The position numbers and the translations under genes were made by a program. Under the pieces are notes generated by a model that saw only the letters and a program-made list of their open reading frames with translations, made no database searches and was not told the origin of the DNA. Shown piece after piece: positions 43,001 to 58,000 of a stretch of 64,000 nucleotides of DNA. The stretch comes from Dipylidium caninum (Eukaryota > Platyhelminthes > Cestoda > Cyclophyllidea > Dipylidiidae), in the NCBI GenBank assembly GCA_017562135.1, contig QEYB01000406.1:1-64000 (forward strand). Direction: 5' to 3'. How positions within the stretch are numbered: position 1 is the first letter of the stretch; every line of letters begins with the position of its first letter.

Positions 43001-46000
43001 ACTCTCTCCCATAAGGATAAGAATAGAGCTGTTTCGACCTATCCGGAAATTTTTTGCTTAGAGAAATGGGTAAATAAAACACGAGCAAACTCGTATTTCC
43101 ACACCTTGTTTTCCCACTACCTTATGCCCAACCCGATATTTACCCGCTACACGGCCCAAGATCAGAAAACTGTTTGGAGATCCGTTGTAAAACCACTCCT
43201 AGCTGCAAATACTAGTGGATATTCTTTTTTATTTTTTCTTAAAGCTTGTACACTGATTATTTCACTTCGTTCATTTCTTTGGTTGAACGAATATTCACAA
43301 TGATCCTCCTCTTAGTTTAAAAGCTTCTATGATGAAACCGTGAGCAGTTGTGGGCCCAATCTGCCGTAGAGATCGAAGGGCTCGTTCCCCCTTGCCTAAC
43401 AATTTAATTATTAACTTCTTAACTGAACCGCCACTATTTTTGGATATGTCAGCCTGGTGGTTTGGTACATTGTATTATTATCGCTGCTGCAACTTCCTCT
43501 TTTAGCACTGGGAAAATAAGAGTCCCTAATCAAAGTTAACATTTCGTTATTTCGAATTTTTCACAAATATTGAATGTTTGGGAGAAGGATCGTCTCCTTG
43601 GAGGACGTTGGGATATTCCCTTATTTACTTTTTGAGTATATATTTTTTTGATGGACCGGTTGCCGATGATGTTTAAACTAGTGACTGATATAACACGATA
43701 TTTTTGAGCTGATTCCCTCGAATTATCAATAGCTCCTTCGAACTATCAGTAGCCTCATTTCAAGTTTTCTGTGTTTGCTTTTAGGTATCTTGCATGCAAT
43801 TCATTAATATTGTCGTCCATTCTACCGAAGATATCGCTTTTCGCGTCTTCCTTCAACAAGAATTCACCAATCATCACTTGGATGAATACCTTCAGGCAAG
43901 AAATATCTAAGTTTTTTCTCTATCTGTTCTCTGTTGAATATTTGTCATTGGCACGTGAATACTCACCTGAATCGACTTCCTGCATTATTCCGGCGGAGTT
44001 ATTATTGTAATGAAATCTTTGTGTGAGAGCAGGAGTTTGGTAAGAACTCTCAAAATCGTGAATTTTGTCGACTGTTTTTGTTTTATTTGATATTTCCTCT
44101 GAGTTGTTCATTTCCTCGCATCGTAGAAACATTTCTTGTGGTTTTTCCGTTAGTGCCCCCTTCTCTTCTTGTAGGGAACTATTTTTTTTCTTGTGAATTG
44201 ATTGACGCCATTGTTGGAGCCCTTGTATCCCCCGTCTTAAACGCTTTGTATTGAACAAGTAGTTTGTAAAGCAATCCTGCTTTGCTTTCGAAGTTTCTTA
44301 CCTTTCTACCTGGGGTAGTGCTGCGGTTAACGGAAGCGATACTGTTACCCATGTGGTGGAACACCTGAAGCTTCGAAATCAGATAGAATCTGATACAATT
44401 TAGCCAACCCAGTAAACCCCTACTTCGGCGCTTGCTATGTTGTTTTTAACCATGAAAAGATCTGATTTTTTTTTCGGCATGTAGAGTATTTTCGGATCGG
44501 GCATATCCTGTCTGAGCAGTGTGATTTTCTTGTTTATCGTCCCCAAAGCATTTGACTACATCGGTTTCGGAATTAGCCATGAAGATTTCATTTTTTGCTT
44601 TTTTCGTTCCATGGGGGCCAAATGTAGTAAATCCATTTTCAACATGTACTAAAAAGAAGTGATTGAATGGCTCATTCTGTATATGTTTAATTCCACTCTA
44701 CATGTTTCAGCGAATTTACGGAAAGGTGGGAGATCGGTTGGGTCGACAATTGGAGGCCTATTTGGACAACCACGTGGACGTGGCAATGCTGTTGGAGGAC
44801 TCTCAAGCGAAAGAGGCTTTGCAAGCTGAGGTGGAGATGCTGGATGCCGACCTGCTTTCCGTGCAGGGTCAGTTAGCTACAACACAGGCTGAGTATGCAG
44901 CTCGAACACAGGCTTTCGAGACGAAAGTTAGCGCTCTTCAAGCTCAACTCAACCAACAGGAGGTAGGAAGTTTAGCATCTAAATGCATGTAACCACCTTC
45001 ACGAGGTGTGATTTGCCATCAGGCTTATAGCACTGGTGCTTTACGTTAGTCAACAAGTTATTCAAATAGGTAGTAGGCCAAAAATACGTCTCCCAATCAT
45101 CGATATCTCGCGAGTTGGAGCGATAAACATGTGTTTTTCGTATGTAGAGTTTGGATCACCTAGAAGAACAGTAACTTATGGTTTGTTCAGTCGACTCTTC
45201 CAGAGTACATTAAAGAGACATAACCCTAAGTTTTGATTTTGCCGTTAGGCCACATATATGTTAACTTTTTTATAGACGTTGCACAGACCATAAAAGAAGG
45301 CAAATAGTTGATATTTCCGGTGAAGTAGATGTATTGGGTCAATTCAAGTCATAAATTTTGTTATTACTCCTAAACCAACACACTTTTGCATGGGTGGAGG
45401 AAGTGATGAGAGGTACACCACATGGCAGATTTAACTGAGTCGCTTTTATAAAAACATCTCAATAAGGATATCACAAAATTCTTTTTCTACATCGGCTCTC
45501 GCGTAGTGGTCACAATTTCTTTTGGTGGGGACGGGTGAACATTTAACATTAAACGATTGATACTCTGGTTCAACCATGATAAAACAAGTGGGAGAAGATG
45601 GAAGCATTCTCCGTCGATTCTTGAAGAAGTTGGCTTTTATATGCCGAGGACTATAAGGGATCTATTGTTAAATTCTGCTAATTTTTTTTAGGGTAACTTG
45701 TATGGTAACTGGTAGGTCGCTGAACTTTGCGCTTCTTTTCATTATTACAAGGCCAACTAACAAATTATTTGTACCTTCGACCCCGTAGTGATCCTGCAAC
45801 CCTTGCGAAGTGTTACCATTGACAAATTACCTAGCAATTGTCGAAATGCTGTGCTTATTTAACATAAGCTAGATGAAAAGTTAATGGATGGGTACACGAT
45901 TAATAAGGAATTATCTGATTTGTTTCTTATGATCTTTTTTCCGAGATTGTGTGATCGTCCTCTTTCTTTTCTCTCCTGCGTTTAAGACACTTCGGTAATT

Positions 46001-49000
46001 ACCATTGAAGTTAATCATTTCCCCTATTATGGAGATAGCTGTTTATGTAAATTGTAATTATCTTTGTATTGCGTACCTCTTCACAATACCATCGGTAGTG
46101 AACTTGCGGTCGAAAATTTATTTTCATTTGGGCATGGGCAATTTTAACCAGCCTTATCGGTTTTAATTTGCTGTTTAATCTTAATTTTTCTGGATGCTAC
46201 GACTAATCAAGCTTACCTAGTGCTGGAGAAGGGAGCTCGTTTCAACTAATTTTTAACTGTTAATTCTTGCGAGAGATGTTGGATGGACTAACTCTTCCGC
46301 AGGGCAAATATATCGCTAACGCTCATTGAAAAAACAGAATCAATGGAGAAGGTTCTTATTTTTCAATTTTAAAGCCTGCTTTTGCTTCGCGCGTCTCCTT
46401 TGGATTCACCTTCTAGCTAGAGTATTGTAAGGAAATATTGACTGTGCAAAAACTGCACGGCGCGTATTTTGTAAGATAGTCCCTGAACCCATTAATAGTT
46501 GGCTGTTCTGTTCTTCACTCATCCGGTTCTGTCCACTTATAATTTTATCAAACGCCCCATTTTTTGCATTTGAATTTATGTTAGACCTTGTGAGTTAATG
46601 GATATTAAACATTCCATAACACTCTGTTTGATTATTTATTTCCAAATTGTAGTCACCATCAATTTAAGTATTTTTTTCTTGATGACATTCATGTTGGTGG
46701 CAGTTGGGGGTCGTTGAGGCTGATGATAGTTCACATAACTTTCGCTCTTTGTCACGAAATGCACAAAGGTCGGGACTGAACATTTGAACCCTTTGGCTGC
46801 GGAAATTTCCATTTTGATAGGCTCTTCTGTCGGACAATCAAGATGAGATGAAGACATTGCGTTCACGGCTTGCGGATCAAAATTCAACTGCATCATCCAT
46901 GGAGAAGAAGCTGCAACAACAAATAGTGGAGCTACAGACGCAGCTTAAGGCAGAGAGAGAACGTGCAAAGAATTCTTCACTCTCCACGTCGCCATCATCT
47001 AGTGTTCCTGTGTCAATTTCTCCGCCTCCTCCTCCACCTCCCCCGCCCCCGCCGCCACCCCCGCCGCCCCTGGGAGTATTCCACCGCCTCCACCTCCGCC
47101 TTCCGGTGCGCCGCCTCTCCTCTGCATGGCCCCTCTCGGCTCTCAGGGTACGTAGGCCTTTCAAATTTCGTTAACACTAATTGCCAGACCTATGGGTCTG
47201 TGAAATACGTTATCTCTTGACACAGCTGCGAAAATAATGATCTAACCCAGACCAGAAAGCTAAATTTAGGATTTTTTGGCTTCAAAATTAGGTAATCTGC
47301 ACTTGATCTTCACTATTTCCACTTTTCATATTTTTTACCCGTAATGTCGCACCAGAATTTGACTTACTACTAGGGTATGCGCTGAACTTATTCCATTTCG
47401 CATTAGAATAAAACTAGGACTGTATTTATCAACTTTTTTTCTTCCATTTATTACAATTTGAGTGCGTATTGTAATGAATTTTTTTTCAGGGCTTACGCTG
47501 TCATTTGCGACTATGTCCCGAGTTGCCCGTCTGTGTGTCAGATTTCTCCTCTGTAATACTCTTTTTGACGTTATATCAGTGGCTGGATCGCTTTAACATC
47601 AAGAGATTCTGTCCATTAAAAGTCTTGACGGTGTGTTGAAATCCTTTCAATCATACCATAAAAAATTAAATTAAGACAGGCCAAGCTTTAGAACATTTCC
47701 CGGCTGGTAGATTTCTCTACCATATCCTGTGAATATGTTCCGCGTCGGTCGCGTAGTTCGAACTTATTTCCTGCTTTTTATCTGCATAGCGAGTTAATGG
47801 CGGTCACCGGCATAGTTTGTCTGGCTTCCTCATTTTATCCCTTCTACTAACGTCCCTTCCATAGCTAAATGTCTACGACTCGAATTCCCCACGTGGCTTT
47901 TAATGTGTCGATTTGTGTTAATTTAATGAGCGTAACCTCCTATTTCCGAGGATAAGTTAGTTTGGCTTTGCAATTTGGGAGTTTTCTCCAAAACAACTGG
48001 GGGCTTTTATCTATTCTCCCACCTTTTCAAAGGGAACGAGTTTGTTAGTTTGTGTTTTGCAGTTGGTTCACTGTAAATGTCGCTTTTCGATCCTGAGCTA
48101 CCCCACATTCTCGGCCACCACCGTCTTCAACGTGGTCATTTCACTCTTCAGCAAATGAGCTTTGAATTTATTGTAACAGTCTTCTTTTATGATAACTTAA
48201 GAAGATCAAATATTTAGAGTTCATCGAGATGCTCGATTGGTGAGGAGGTACGTCTTGTAGTCGTAGCCGCTTTCTTATCCTTAGTAAAGAATTAGCGCTG
48301 GTGAAAGATATTAGTATCGGAATGTCAGCCACGTTTAGTCGTTATTGTATATAACAGATTAGCCAGAAATTTCGTCTTAATTCGCATGAATAATGGTGGA
48401 TATAAGGAGTATGTGGAGGCGATGTCATTTAAGACCACGATACGCAACTGCAGCTTGCAAGGTGTCTCTTTTCAATTGGTAAAGTCGTCCATCTGATAGC
48501 AAAAGGATAAATGCATTTTCGCTTTCATTCTTGATTTCGCATCCCCTGCATGATGCCATTATGTCTTTTAATTAAGCGGCGTACGTTCTGTCTTTGTCAC
48601 AGGCTTATCATCTTAACGAGTGTAATTTATTTGCGCAGTCTGATACCAGAGCTGACAATGGAAAACGGTTTTCAGGCACGTGTCAAGAAATCGGTTCTAC
48701 ATATCCTCGCTTGATATTCTGGGCTGTACCCAAATGACAGTATTTTGATGCTATTAGTGAAAATCGCCGGCAAACTTCAGTGTCCGTCACTCATCACCAC
48801 AATAGTATCCACGTTATGGATAGTTAGTTGTTAATCCCATCCCTCAGAAGGGTTTTGGGCCAACTGCAAATAGTCATTCTGCGATCATTAGTCTTGAAGA
48901 TAAGGTATTTTTGTCTCCGTCAACTGTTTTCCCATGTCTCAACTCTATGGCCTGTCAGTACATGCCTGTGGGGTAGAAGATGCTTGCGGCTCACCTGCAA

Positions 49001-52000
49001 TGAAAACCATCGGTGGATGTCGATTTTCATCTGATGAATTTGTAATCAAATCACGGGTCAGATAGATGTTCTGCGATCCTCCTTTGTTCATTTAATTACA
49101 AGGCGCAAATTGTATGAATTAAATCTCATTAATTAAATACTGCAACTAGTGGGAGGAGGGAATAGTACCCACGACGAAGGTTTGAACTCAACGAGGCACA
49201 AGTTCTATTTACCCTTTTTCATTCTCTTATTCCTCGATTGTATTTGGTCATTCAACGCCAGATCTCGTCTCAAACGATTGTTGATTGATGTGTTTGCGGC
49301 TTGGGTGTCCGCTTGATTTCCGACCTATTAGTAGGGCCGAGCGCTCACCTCTCAACAATGGCATCGCGGCAGAATCTTTTTAATTGACATAACATGGTAG
49401 TATTTAATCTTTAGACTCCTTATAAAAGGTTTCCTCTGGTAAATTATTTGCTAGCGTCTTCTATACACCATTTCACATCTCAAATTTGTCATTTTCGTAA
49501 TCTCTTTTTATAGAGCTCAAGGGTTGGCTCAAGGGTTGGCATTGAAGTTTACATGCATGCGACTAAAGTTTCATGGTGTCCAACGCCATATCTCCTTATT
49601 TAACCAGGTTTCTGAGTCAAAATTAATTTACCTTTTCAACATCGACAAAGACCCACTTGATTGGGTGATTTTGTTCAAGCGCGCTAGTTTTTGCTCTTTT
49701 TTAGAAAGTGCTCTTTTAGAAATGCTTGGTTTACTCTGGTGTTATACGAAGTGGACATTACGTTTTCATTAGTGTTGTTTTAAGCACTTGTGCTGCACAA
49801 TTGTGTCTGCATGGCCGAATTCTGGCAACTTGACCACTGCCTTTCCGCATGATCTAACTGCTCTCCCAACTGCAATCTTGGCCTCGAAATAGAAACTGTG
49901 TGCTTACGATTGCTTTTTGCATCGAGACCGATCGTATCTTGATAAGTATGAGAGCCTTTTCACCTTGAAAACGCATTGAAATAACCCTACTTATAAAAGC
50001 CTCCAAGAACCGCTACCGATGATGAAGGGAACTTAGAGATGATTGGATTTCGCTTTGACACCATTGTAATGAACGGGGGGCGTCTCTTAAAAGGCGGGAA
50101 CCTTGATTGTCGTCTCTTTATCCTTCAGCCGTTCCTATCCGTCAACCCTACCAGACACGATACAAGCTGCCACTGATGAACTGGAGTGTCTTGCGCAACC
50201 AACAGCTTCGCAACACTAGTTTCGTTGGCATGAACGACGAGAAAATAATCGAATCACTGAACATGGAGCGCTTTGAGGAGCTCTTCCGTCTCTCTTCTAG
50301 TTCCATTGGCTCAAAGTCCAACGCTCCTGCCACTGCCGGAGACGATTCTACGACAGTGGATGGCGACAACCGCACGACGGTCGTTAAGAAAGCTACTAAA
50401 AAACGACTTATGGATGCAAATCGGCAAAGGTTTGTGTTTTAGTCTCATATTGGATATCAAATTTGGAATCATATTTTGACAGTTAAGAGGTCTATCATTG
50501 ACAAATAGACCTAGTAGCGATGGAGCTCGAATTTCCCTCTAACAGTGGTCCATGTGGAGTGAAGTATGAAAGTGGTGGCATATTGTGAGCTTCTACACCG
50601 AACTCCTGGAGACCTCTCTATGCACCGATTGTGAAAACATCTATTGCTTTTTTATTTTGAATCTTTATCTTTCAGTTTCTCTTCACTCATTTTTAGCCAA
50701 CTGCCACGAGATTGGCAAAATTTACCTAGTTCGTGGCTAACCATTTTCGCGTAGCATGCGACTATGTTGGACTTTGTTCCATGTTATACTCACAAGAAGC
50801 AAAACTACCACTTATCATTGACGGCGTAGTGTCGGTCTGCAGTAAGACAAACTCCAACTGTTAGTCAAGATGTGGAAATGTTAGTTTTTTCCTATCAGGT
50901 TTACAGTTTTATAGCTTGGAATGGTCACTTCACCGTCGAAAGAGGTTACTATCAAGTGAAAATACGATTAATTCCTTTCCCACTTGCCTCCACCTCTTTC
51001 ACCATCCCTTTGCCATAAAGTGATGTGTTTCTAATTGCAATACAGACCCCGCTGTTGATGTGTCCACCATGAATATTCGGCCGCAACTTGCATTGACTAC
51101 CATTGTCAACCGCTTCATTGATTGCGAAATCACTCTTTTCAATATCGTTTACTATTTTGGACGGTTTTTTCTCACTTAGGCTTGTCCTAACCTATACATC
51201 GATGTACCCATGCTCTCTTATAAACAACTTTGGGTTGTTTATTTTGTGTGCCGATCCATCGATTGTACACAAGATTTACGACTGATTTTTGGTATCCACC
51301 GCTGTGGGGAATTCGAGAAATGTACGCCACGTTGAGTTGAGACGCCTTTTAACGTATTAACAAGTATCTATAATCACATCTTTATTTTCCCACATTCACA
51401 TGAGTCTGGTCGTTTCAGCGATCTGCATAAATTATGCATCAGAAAATAATTAGTATAGCCTCCACGTGGGTGAGAACCAAACGGAGATGGGAAGAAGGAC
51501 GAGTCTCGTTACCACTCTCCCTGTTTTTTTTTGATCAGCCTCTCTTCACCTGGAGAAAATTTATTCGTGTATAGAATAGGAAAAGGCGTTGGCTTTTCTG
51601 CCTAGAATGTTGAAGGGCTTTTTTAGCACTCCATCAGCTTCATTTTTTGTATCCACCTAAAAATATTGCAAAATCCTATTTTCTTGTTGTAAGTCGGTAT
51701 ACAGTCTGGGAATCAAATCTAGAACTGTCTATTCTCCATATAAACAGACATAAATTTTTTAATGTTTTGAGTTCTTATTGAGAACTTACCCCTGTGAAAC
51801 GTCGCTCTGAAGAAAAAGCATAATTATGTTCTAAAAATACTCGCTAGATTTCACATTGATGTAAGTTTTCACCGTTCTTCGGTAAAAACATTGACGTTTG
51901 CCATTAAGCTTTGATGATTTCCCTTGCAGACACTTTATATCACTTCAATTGTTTTTGTTCGTTTTGTTTTGGTTTGAGACCGCTTCATGAGGTACGACGG

Positions 52001-55000
52001 CTGGACAACACTACTATATACCGATTACCTCATCAGTTACGTGCGTCGACGCAATGAATCCTTATTAGAATCCTCGTTCATTTTCACTGCGGCATTATAT
52101 CTCTGGGTTTGAGCATACTTAAAGATTTACCCCTCGTGGTTTTTTTTCGTAACTCTCGTGTTCATTGATGCTTCGAGATCATGGGAAAATTCTACAAGCC
52201 CCCTTGCCCATGCCGATGAAATTAATTAGCTCACCGAGCATACATGCGTGAATCCTCTTTCATTTCTTCTTAGCTCAAAATACCACTAAAGTCTGCCTCC
52301 TGATCATGATTAGGGAAGTTAGAATACATGATCTACGTGAAAAAAATTCTGATCTGTTAAAACCCTTTTTGAAACACCAGATGTATGGGCATTCTGCTCC
52401 GCTATCTGGAGTCTGAGAAGTTCACCCTCTCGAGGTTATGGGAGAGCATTACAAACTTGGACGTGAGTCTCGATGTTGCGGACCGCATTCTGCACCAATT
52501 GCCCACTCCGGAGGAGGTACGGATGTACCTCAATTACGAATTCACCGAATGTCTCCCAGTTGAACAACTGACTGACGAAGACCGTCTCCTCCTCTATCTC
52601 TGCAAAGTTAATCGCCTAGGTCCCAAACTGGAGGTGATAGTTTTCATGAACACCTTCGACTCCACCCTTTCCTCCCTTCTCCCGGTAAGTCACTTTCTCC
52701 TCGCCCCCTCCCCCCTCTTTGTTTAAATATTTTATGAAATATGACTCCTCTGGGAATATGTCCGCTTTTTTTACCATTCACACTCATTTTCCCTTCTGGT
52801 ACTTTTTTCTCACCTTTGAAAAAAAGGTGCATCTCCTGCCTTGTGCATAGTAACTTAATTCCCCCTTTTTATAGACATTTGTCTGCAGAGCGGAGTGTTG
52901 AATTTCTCGTGAATGCGTAGTCTGGTAATTTATTGAAAAGCGTATACTCCCTGTGAAAAATCGAGGCCTTGAAACAGATGACGTGGATGGATTTAATTGG
53001 TTAATTGACAGGCAAATGATTTGGACTTTGTTATGTTCCTTTCAGTGAAGGCAAACCAAATTGTTTAGGTTATCGCTTTCACACCGAAAGGTCCTTGTAC
53101 ACTGATTGATTGAAACGACGGTCCATTATCATACCTATTGCGTAAGAAGTTTTGCAATGTATTCGAATGGGTTCGCCCATTTGGGACATTTCGAACTCGT
53201 CGATCAGCTTAAATGATCTGTTGAGCAGATGATTATAATGAATATATTTTGAGCAGTGTATGCTCACAGTCCATCCTTAAATTACCGCTTTCTTGAGTAT
53301 TTTACTTGACCAAATAATCTTATTGCCAATTTTTAGGAGTAAATTAATATCCATCATCACCGATTCGGTAAAAATTAACACTGATCTATTAATTGAGAGA
53401 CAAACCCCCATTCCTCAACTTTGGTTGGTCCCTAATCTTCTCTTCCTTTCCATTATGGTATATTGTGTCTTTCTTGTTTTCTTATTATTCCTTGAAATCG
53501 GAGACCATTAGGGCATGAGTAATTTGATTTGTCAGTCTTACAAGGAAGTGACTCATCGCAAATTTTGACGTTGATGCTAATCTGACAAGATCAGTACAAA
53601 TTAGCTGTATTTCGCGGTCATTTTGGTTGGAGACAATGTTTTTTCTTTCGACTTTTGGAAAATTCGAAAGACTGATTCCTTGTTGCAACATAAACACTAG
53701 GCCTAACTCTCCCTTGGTCGATAGGTGTGCCGAATGGTTGCTAAGGCAATGTGGTTACGAGAGCAAACTTGCTTTTGTTTGTAGCTCTTTGTTTCGCTTA
53801 ATCTCGGGTCCGAGTTTCAACATCCCTCCGCCCCTTCTGCGATTCTACCAACCTATACGAATTACTACTTTACATTTTCGTATATTTTAACCTTAGTCAA
53901 CTTGATGGACCCTCTGCAGTTTTCCCTTAGTTCCTTCATTTAACTCGAAGCGTGCTTCATGGACTATTTCACTGGTCGTAAGCTTCGATACCTATCATAG
54001 ACGCTGTACACGAAAATTATCGTTATACAAAACCATTAAGTGGGTTTGCGACTCATTTTGACGTTGCGCTGAATCCGTTGGCGACGAGATTTCACAAGAA
54101 TTAACATCTCTGTGTGCATGTATTTCTGCACAAAATTTTCTGTTTTCTTTTTTGGAAGTATGGGACGAACGCAGTGCTTCAACCGTTGGGCGCCATTAGC
54201 TGAGGTAGGTCCATTGGCTCTTCTCAACCAAGACACAAAATTAACGAATTATTTTGGGTAGCTACCTTTATTGAGTCCACAATGGATAATGCAGGCGAGC
54301 TTATATGAGTGTATTTGAATCTGAGTTTTGTAAATAGTAGAAATCATGCTTGCGTTAGACCCGAGGAAGTCCTATTTCATTTGACCTTTTGATAAACAAA
54401 ATTCACTCTTTCCACCGTCTCATCGACAGTGTCACTTTTGTGTGAACTTATTCGAGATTTTGTTAATATTTACGTCAACCTCGGCCATTCGCCTGATGCA
54501 ATTCGATGTCAAATAAACTGTTCTTCGAGGCTATTTAACATATTTTTGAAACGCCTCCCTTATGTGATGCTTTTTCTTGATACATCTTTGTGAGGGTTTG
54601 AAAACTCTGTGACACTAACTTTGGATAAGCATTTAAATTCGTAATTTAAATTTCTTACGCTTAAGGGTGAAGAGTCAGTCGCTCCCTTCATCATTGTCAT
54701 AAATCACATAGCTTTTTCACTGACACCGCCGCAGTAGTTCGCTTTACTGGATCTCAGGACTTCGTTCAGATGTCCTCATTTCACGTGCACTTTATACGGG
54801 TTAAAACAAATGAACAGCCGTTTCCAAAGTGTCTCTGGCATAATCTCAATGTATCGTGATTCCACTTCTGGGTGAATGCATTGCAGACAATTAGGAACGA
54901 TACTTATTTTTCGCATTCCTCGGGCAATAATGGATGCATAGAAGAATGTGGGCGACGATCGTGTAGATTCGAAATTTATTATTGCCGAACGAACTCATTA

Positions 55001-58000
55001 AATGGCTGCAGAGCCGCCCACGGGTCGAAATCATCCTAATCAGTTGTTCCCTCAAATCGCATAATTTTGTACATGGCCCTTTCTTACCTCTTTATTCTCA
55101 CGTTTGAAAGGTCAGAAAGCGGTAGCAACTACATGCAACTGGTCGGGTCCGGATCCGATCTTTGCGTAGACCCTTAATTACTCATCCTATCCACTTCGTC
55201 TCTGAAAGGTGTTGGTGCTGTCATACGGGTGAAAGAACAATCCTCATGGAGGAGACTGTGTAGAACAAACTTCCTCATGCTTAATTGCGTGCCACAATTT
55301 ATTGACGGAGTGAGCAACTCTGTGTAAACCGTAGTACGTTAAGGAGTCTTGACGCTGAGGAAAATGCAGAGAATTTGATTACTGCATTGCTCCTAAAAAA
55401 CGCTTTTTATTCTGGAAACTATTCTAACCTGTGAGACCGTCTCTTTCTTTTCTACCTCTAGGGGAGATAAGTGAAATGAGTAGACAGAATGTAATAGGTT
55501 CCCTGGTAAGTTGTACAGATTTTGTCACCGGTTCGTAGGATTTCTTTTTGAAAACTCGGTACAGGAATCTCGTTATCGCTACGGCTCTCGAGTTTACTCT
55601 TCTACCCTCCTGTTACCTCCGCGTTTTTTTTATTTTCGAAATCCGATCCTATATGAACCATTTTTATAAAAGAAGGCGATAGTCCTACATTTGTTAGCTG
55701 TTATTCTTACGCAGGAAGTTGAGAAAGTAGATGCAACAACCAGGAGTCCGAAAGTCGAACAATTTGTAAACTTGACGGAACCCTATATTTAAAAGGGACG
55801 CACTCTTTTCCCATAAAATATTGCTTTCTATCACAATTCGTGCTTAAGTTCGGTCTTCAAGGTGGTTGGCTTAAGAAGTAACCCTTGAAGAATATATTTA
55901 CTGAAAATATTTAGGTTATAACAACAAGTTTTTTTGCTCTTAAATAACAGACTTGCATAGAAATTTATTCTTTCCATGAGTTTGTCATATAAGTGATTTT
56001 TTGGAATACTCCTAACTCAATAATCCGCCTTTTTCACTATCTCTCCTTCGTGCAGAAAATATCGGCCGTCAACATGGCCTCTTTCAACTTGAAGAAGAGC
56101 GAGAAGTTTAAACGCCTCCTGGAGTTGGTGTTGGCCTTCGGCAACTACATGAATAGCTGCCGTCGCGGTGTCGCTTATGGCTTTCGCCTCCAGAGTCTCG
56201 AGATTGTAAGTCTTTCTTCAAATGCTCACTACTGCCTGTATGCTACGTTAATGGCTTTCAGGATTCCTCGGTTGCATCACGTTTTCATTACTACCTCATA
56301 AGAGTTGTTGTTTAGAGTGCTAGTCAAAATGCATTTTGCCCCATTTCCAGCTCCTCTCCTCACATCTGCGCACCCTCGATTCATAGTCCTGCTTTGTTTA
56401 ATCGAAAAATATCGTCCCATTCCTTCCTATCTGTTTATTCCCCACGTGGCCTGTCATTGTTACGTTTTGCGTATTCAAAAATAGTCACGATAGCTCACAA
56501 CATCCGCATCGTTGCTTATTGCTGCCTCTTCGTTCTAGAAGGCCGTGGAGGGCTTTCAAAAAGGTGGATATGTCACGCCCACTTGCCCAATCAACATACG
56601 CATGCTCTTTTTTGTCTTTTCATCGCAATTTAAGATCATAGTCAACTTGATAGGTGCTTAACCAAGGGTCATGAACAGTTAAAATGAAGGCACTTGAAGT
56701 ATCGACAATTTCTGTTTAGTCTTTCCGTTTTCTGAAGGTATGCTCTTCGTCTGTCTAAATCCAGTCTGTTGTCACTGACCATGGAGGAAAAAAGAAAGAA
56801 TATTTCCCTCTACCTCTTACACACTTGTTGATATTCAAACTCCCTAGTCTCTAACATTATTCGTGATTTGTTGCGCTCAAGTCCTTTCAGCTGTCCACAC
56901 TTCGGATAACCGTAGCTGCGACGCTTGCTTTTTGCACTGGCTTTGGCTTTACCTCCCATCTCCTGTGAATCATGCTTCGTCCTCTTGCCTGGCCACTTTT
57001 ATCACACTGAGTCACCCACCTGGCCGTTTCTAGACTGTTGTCGAGGCTGTCTGCTTGCACTACTCATGACATTCCTCGCTACTTCTTCCACAGCTGCTAG
57101 ACACAAAGACGCCGGACAAGCAGACCACTCTGTTACACTTTCTCGTCGAAACCATCGAAGAGAGGTTCCCCGACCTTGCCGACTTTTACGACGAGTTGGA
57201 CGGAATCACGGCTGCCGCGAGAGGTGAGCATATTTCCTGTGCTATTATACCATCGCTCTTGTTTCTTGCGAAGCGGGTTTGAAGGCGTCCTGACAATGCT
57301 AGTTTCTACCTCTTCGCTCCTATTGTCTCCATTCGTGACTTTCTCAAGCCTCCGAGGTTATTAGATTTGGAATGAAGAAAATCATAACATTTCCGAGCGC
57401 TTATCTAATTCCCTCATTTTGGATGGCATGTTGTTTAAGGCTAACGACTGTGATTTAAAACATCGTTTTCCTCGCGCAGATATTCTCGAGAATCGCCTTG
57501 CCACGGAACGGTGAAAACTCTACTTAGGTTTCACCAAAGACGTTTCCAATCGTCCCATTTTCGTAATGTCTCATAATGCATATCACTTGATTCTGTTCAT
57601 GCTGTGCTATTACCAGTGCCCGGGCACCATAGTAACGTGATACCGTTATGTTGTGTTACTAGTCATTTTTTGGGATCATGAAGGCGTGTGAATGCGTTTG
57701 TATACTAAAAGCACCAATTTGTCATAGCTTATGGGTGTCACTCTCCCTCCTTCTAAGCCATTTATCTGTGGTAGATGCGGGACTTGGATAAACGGTCGCA
57801 AATTATGTACGCAGAACCCTTTGGAGATCAGACTAGCACGATTGTACAGGTGTTCTCTTCTTGATTCGTGTCAAAAGGAAAACCTTAAAACATGAACCCA
57901 ATAATTATGAAAAATAAGGCCGGAGTGTTTGTTGAACTCTTCACAAGGTTGCAATGTTTAAAGGTCGGGAAAAATTAAATGTCCGCCAGTGTTATGTCGT

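Noticed and set aside
51047..51290. Possible formin exon (frame around [15 protein letters not shown])
   Set aside because: It does not align with FMNL. The exon at 52381 joins directly to 50429 in phase and covers the expected FH2 segment.
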